Part shown: positions 63,101 to 64,000 of the stretch, piece after piece
Position numbering within the stretch: position 1 is the first letter of the stretch
Layout: each line of letters opens with the position of its first letter
Source of the DNA: Channa striata
Taxonomy: Eukaryota > Chordata > Actinopteri > Anabantiformes > Channidae
Reading direction: 5' to 3'
Assembly: GCA_033026295.1 (NCBI GenBank)
Contig: CM065189.1
Coordinates: 13,397,203 to 13,461,202 of the forward strand
Length of the DNA: 64,000 nt
Made by a program: the position numbers and the translations under genes
Notes under the pieces: generated by a model
Databases searched by the model: none
What the model was told of the DNA's origin: nothing
Seen by the model: the letters and a program-made list of their open reading frames with translations, nothing else

Positions 63101-64000
63101 CTTTCATGAGTTGAAGCAGGTTTTGACAGAATAAGGTTCTGCTAAATGTGGGAGACATAAATTTCAGGTACTGGAGCCCAGTGCAGCCATGAAGGCCACA
63201 GGCACCAATCAGACTGTATGTGTATTGGCAGAGAAGTCAGCGGTGCAGAAAGTAAGTCAGTCATTAAATTTGATTACCAATTTAAAAACATTTCACTCTT
63301 ACTTTGTGTAAAAGTGAAATGTTTGCTTTCAATCTACAAGGCTGTTTCATTAACCTGCATTTGTTTTTACCTGGCGTGGAAACGACCTAATGAAGCGAAC
63401 ACATGTTGCGTAGCTCAAATTACCTCACGTATCTCCAACACAGCTGGGACAGAAACCCCCAAATTCATACCTCCACAGGCTGACATTTTGTCAGTTATGA
63501 CTCTGGGTTTATAAAGTCATGCATATTAATCCAGTGTGATGATTTAATCTCTTGTGTGTGTGCATATGTGTGTGTGGAGTAGCATACAGTACATGGATGT
63601 TGCCACTGCAGTGATGACTGTGTTGAGATCGTTGTGTGCACATACACAGAAATATCTGTAAATTCATGTTAACTTTGATTTTACTTTTTCTGTTTCATGT
63701 AGACTTTATTTGTAATTTGTTTTCATCTAGGAACCTAATCAGGGATGCGGTGAAATACATTTTTGCTACATACTCTATGCAACATCAGTTACATAGCTGT
63801 GACAATGACATGCCTTTGCATGAGAGGATGCTTTGGATTGATTTGTCTTTTTATGTCACACTGTATTTTATTTTAATTTGCAAATACAAATTTACAAATA
63901 TACATTTTTCCTTTTTTGGTCAAGTTTTTTTTTCTAAGGTGTGAAGAATGTTGAGACAAAAGCTACAGGAGGGAAATTTCTCATTTTAGAAATGACTTTT
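60104..64000. other. Intron of the complexin gene, no further exon found
   Basis: The sequence after the GTGAGT donor was read on the plus strand for the next complexin exon (ATKDMGKMLGG-like) and on the minus strand for other genes. Neither was recognised. Short CA/TG runs occur near 60.84, 61.18 and 63.56 kb. Confidence 0.5.

Noticed and set aside
1..64000. CRISPR arrays, prokaryotic operons, prophage or plasmid functions
   Set aside because: Intron-exon structure, vertebrate proteins and fish repeats throughout. The tandem repeats seen are microsatellites and one minisatellite without spacer structure.

Overview
This is vertebrate nuclear DNA, almost certainly from a teleost fish. Genes are split into short exons with GT-AG introns. 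The proteins are close to human orthologs, and the repeats are typical of teleosts: Tc1-like transposon remnants, RTE, L2 and Rex1-like LINE fragments, and many CA and GGAT microsatellites. There are no bacterial, phage or CRISPR features. Exons were assembled by hand from homology, splice sites and reading phase.

Layout. From right to left, five genes lie on the minus strand. (1) An unrecognised multi-exon gene has its last four exons at about 38.6-39.7 kb and a possible first exon at 42.3 kb. (2) gne, the bifunctional UDP-GlcNAc 2-epimerase/ManNAc kinase, is complete at 26.7-36.0 kb: 722 aa from the internal start, or 748 aa with a GNE1-like N-terminal exon. (3) clta, clathrin light chain A, is complete at 17.1-24.7 kb: 202 aa, or 220 aa with a neuronal-type exon. 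(4) nans, sialic acid synthase, is complete at 10.7-14.7 kb (362 aa). (5) slc24a2, a K+-dependent Na+/Ca2+ exchanger, shows only its large first coding exon at 3.1-4.05 kb and continues off the left edge. On the plus strand, about 16 kb beyond the unrecognised gene, a complexin-family gene begins at 58.5-60.1 kb and runs off the right edge. The 42.4-58.4 kb interval shows no convincing gene and is rich in repeats.

How the genes work together. gne makes ManNAc-6-phosphate from UDP-GlcNAc, and nans condenses ManNAc-6-P with phosphoenolpyruvate to Neu5Ac-9-P. Two enzymes of cytosolic sialic acid synthesis are therefore collinear within 26 kb, separated only by clta. In human, GNE and CLTA are neighbours on 9p13 while NANS is on 9q. 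The other genes concern vesicle traffic and Ca2+ handling in neurons (clathrin light chain, complexin, NCKX2).

I found no unprecedented system. The points most worth checking are the unrecognised gene, the conserved long-form gne exon, the sialic acid linkage, and a complexin gene beside clta that mirrors the CLTB-CPLX2 neighbourhood of human 5q35.
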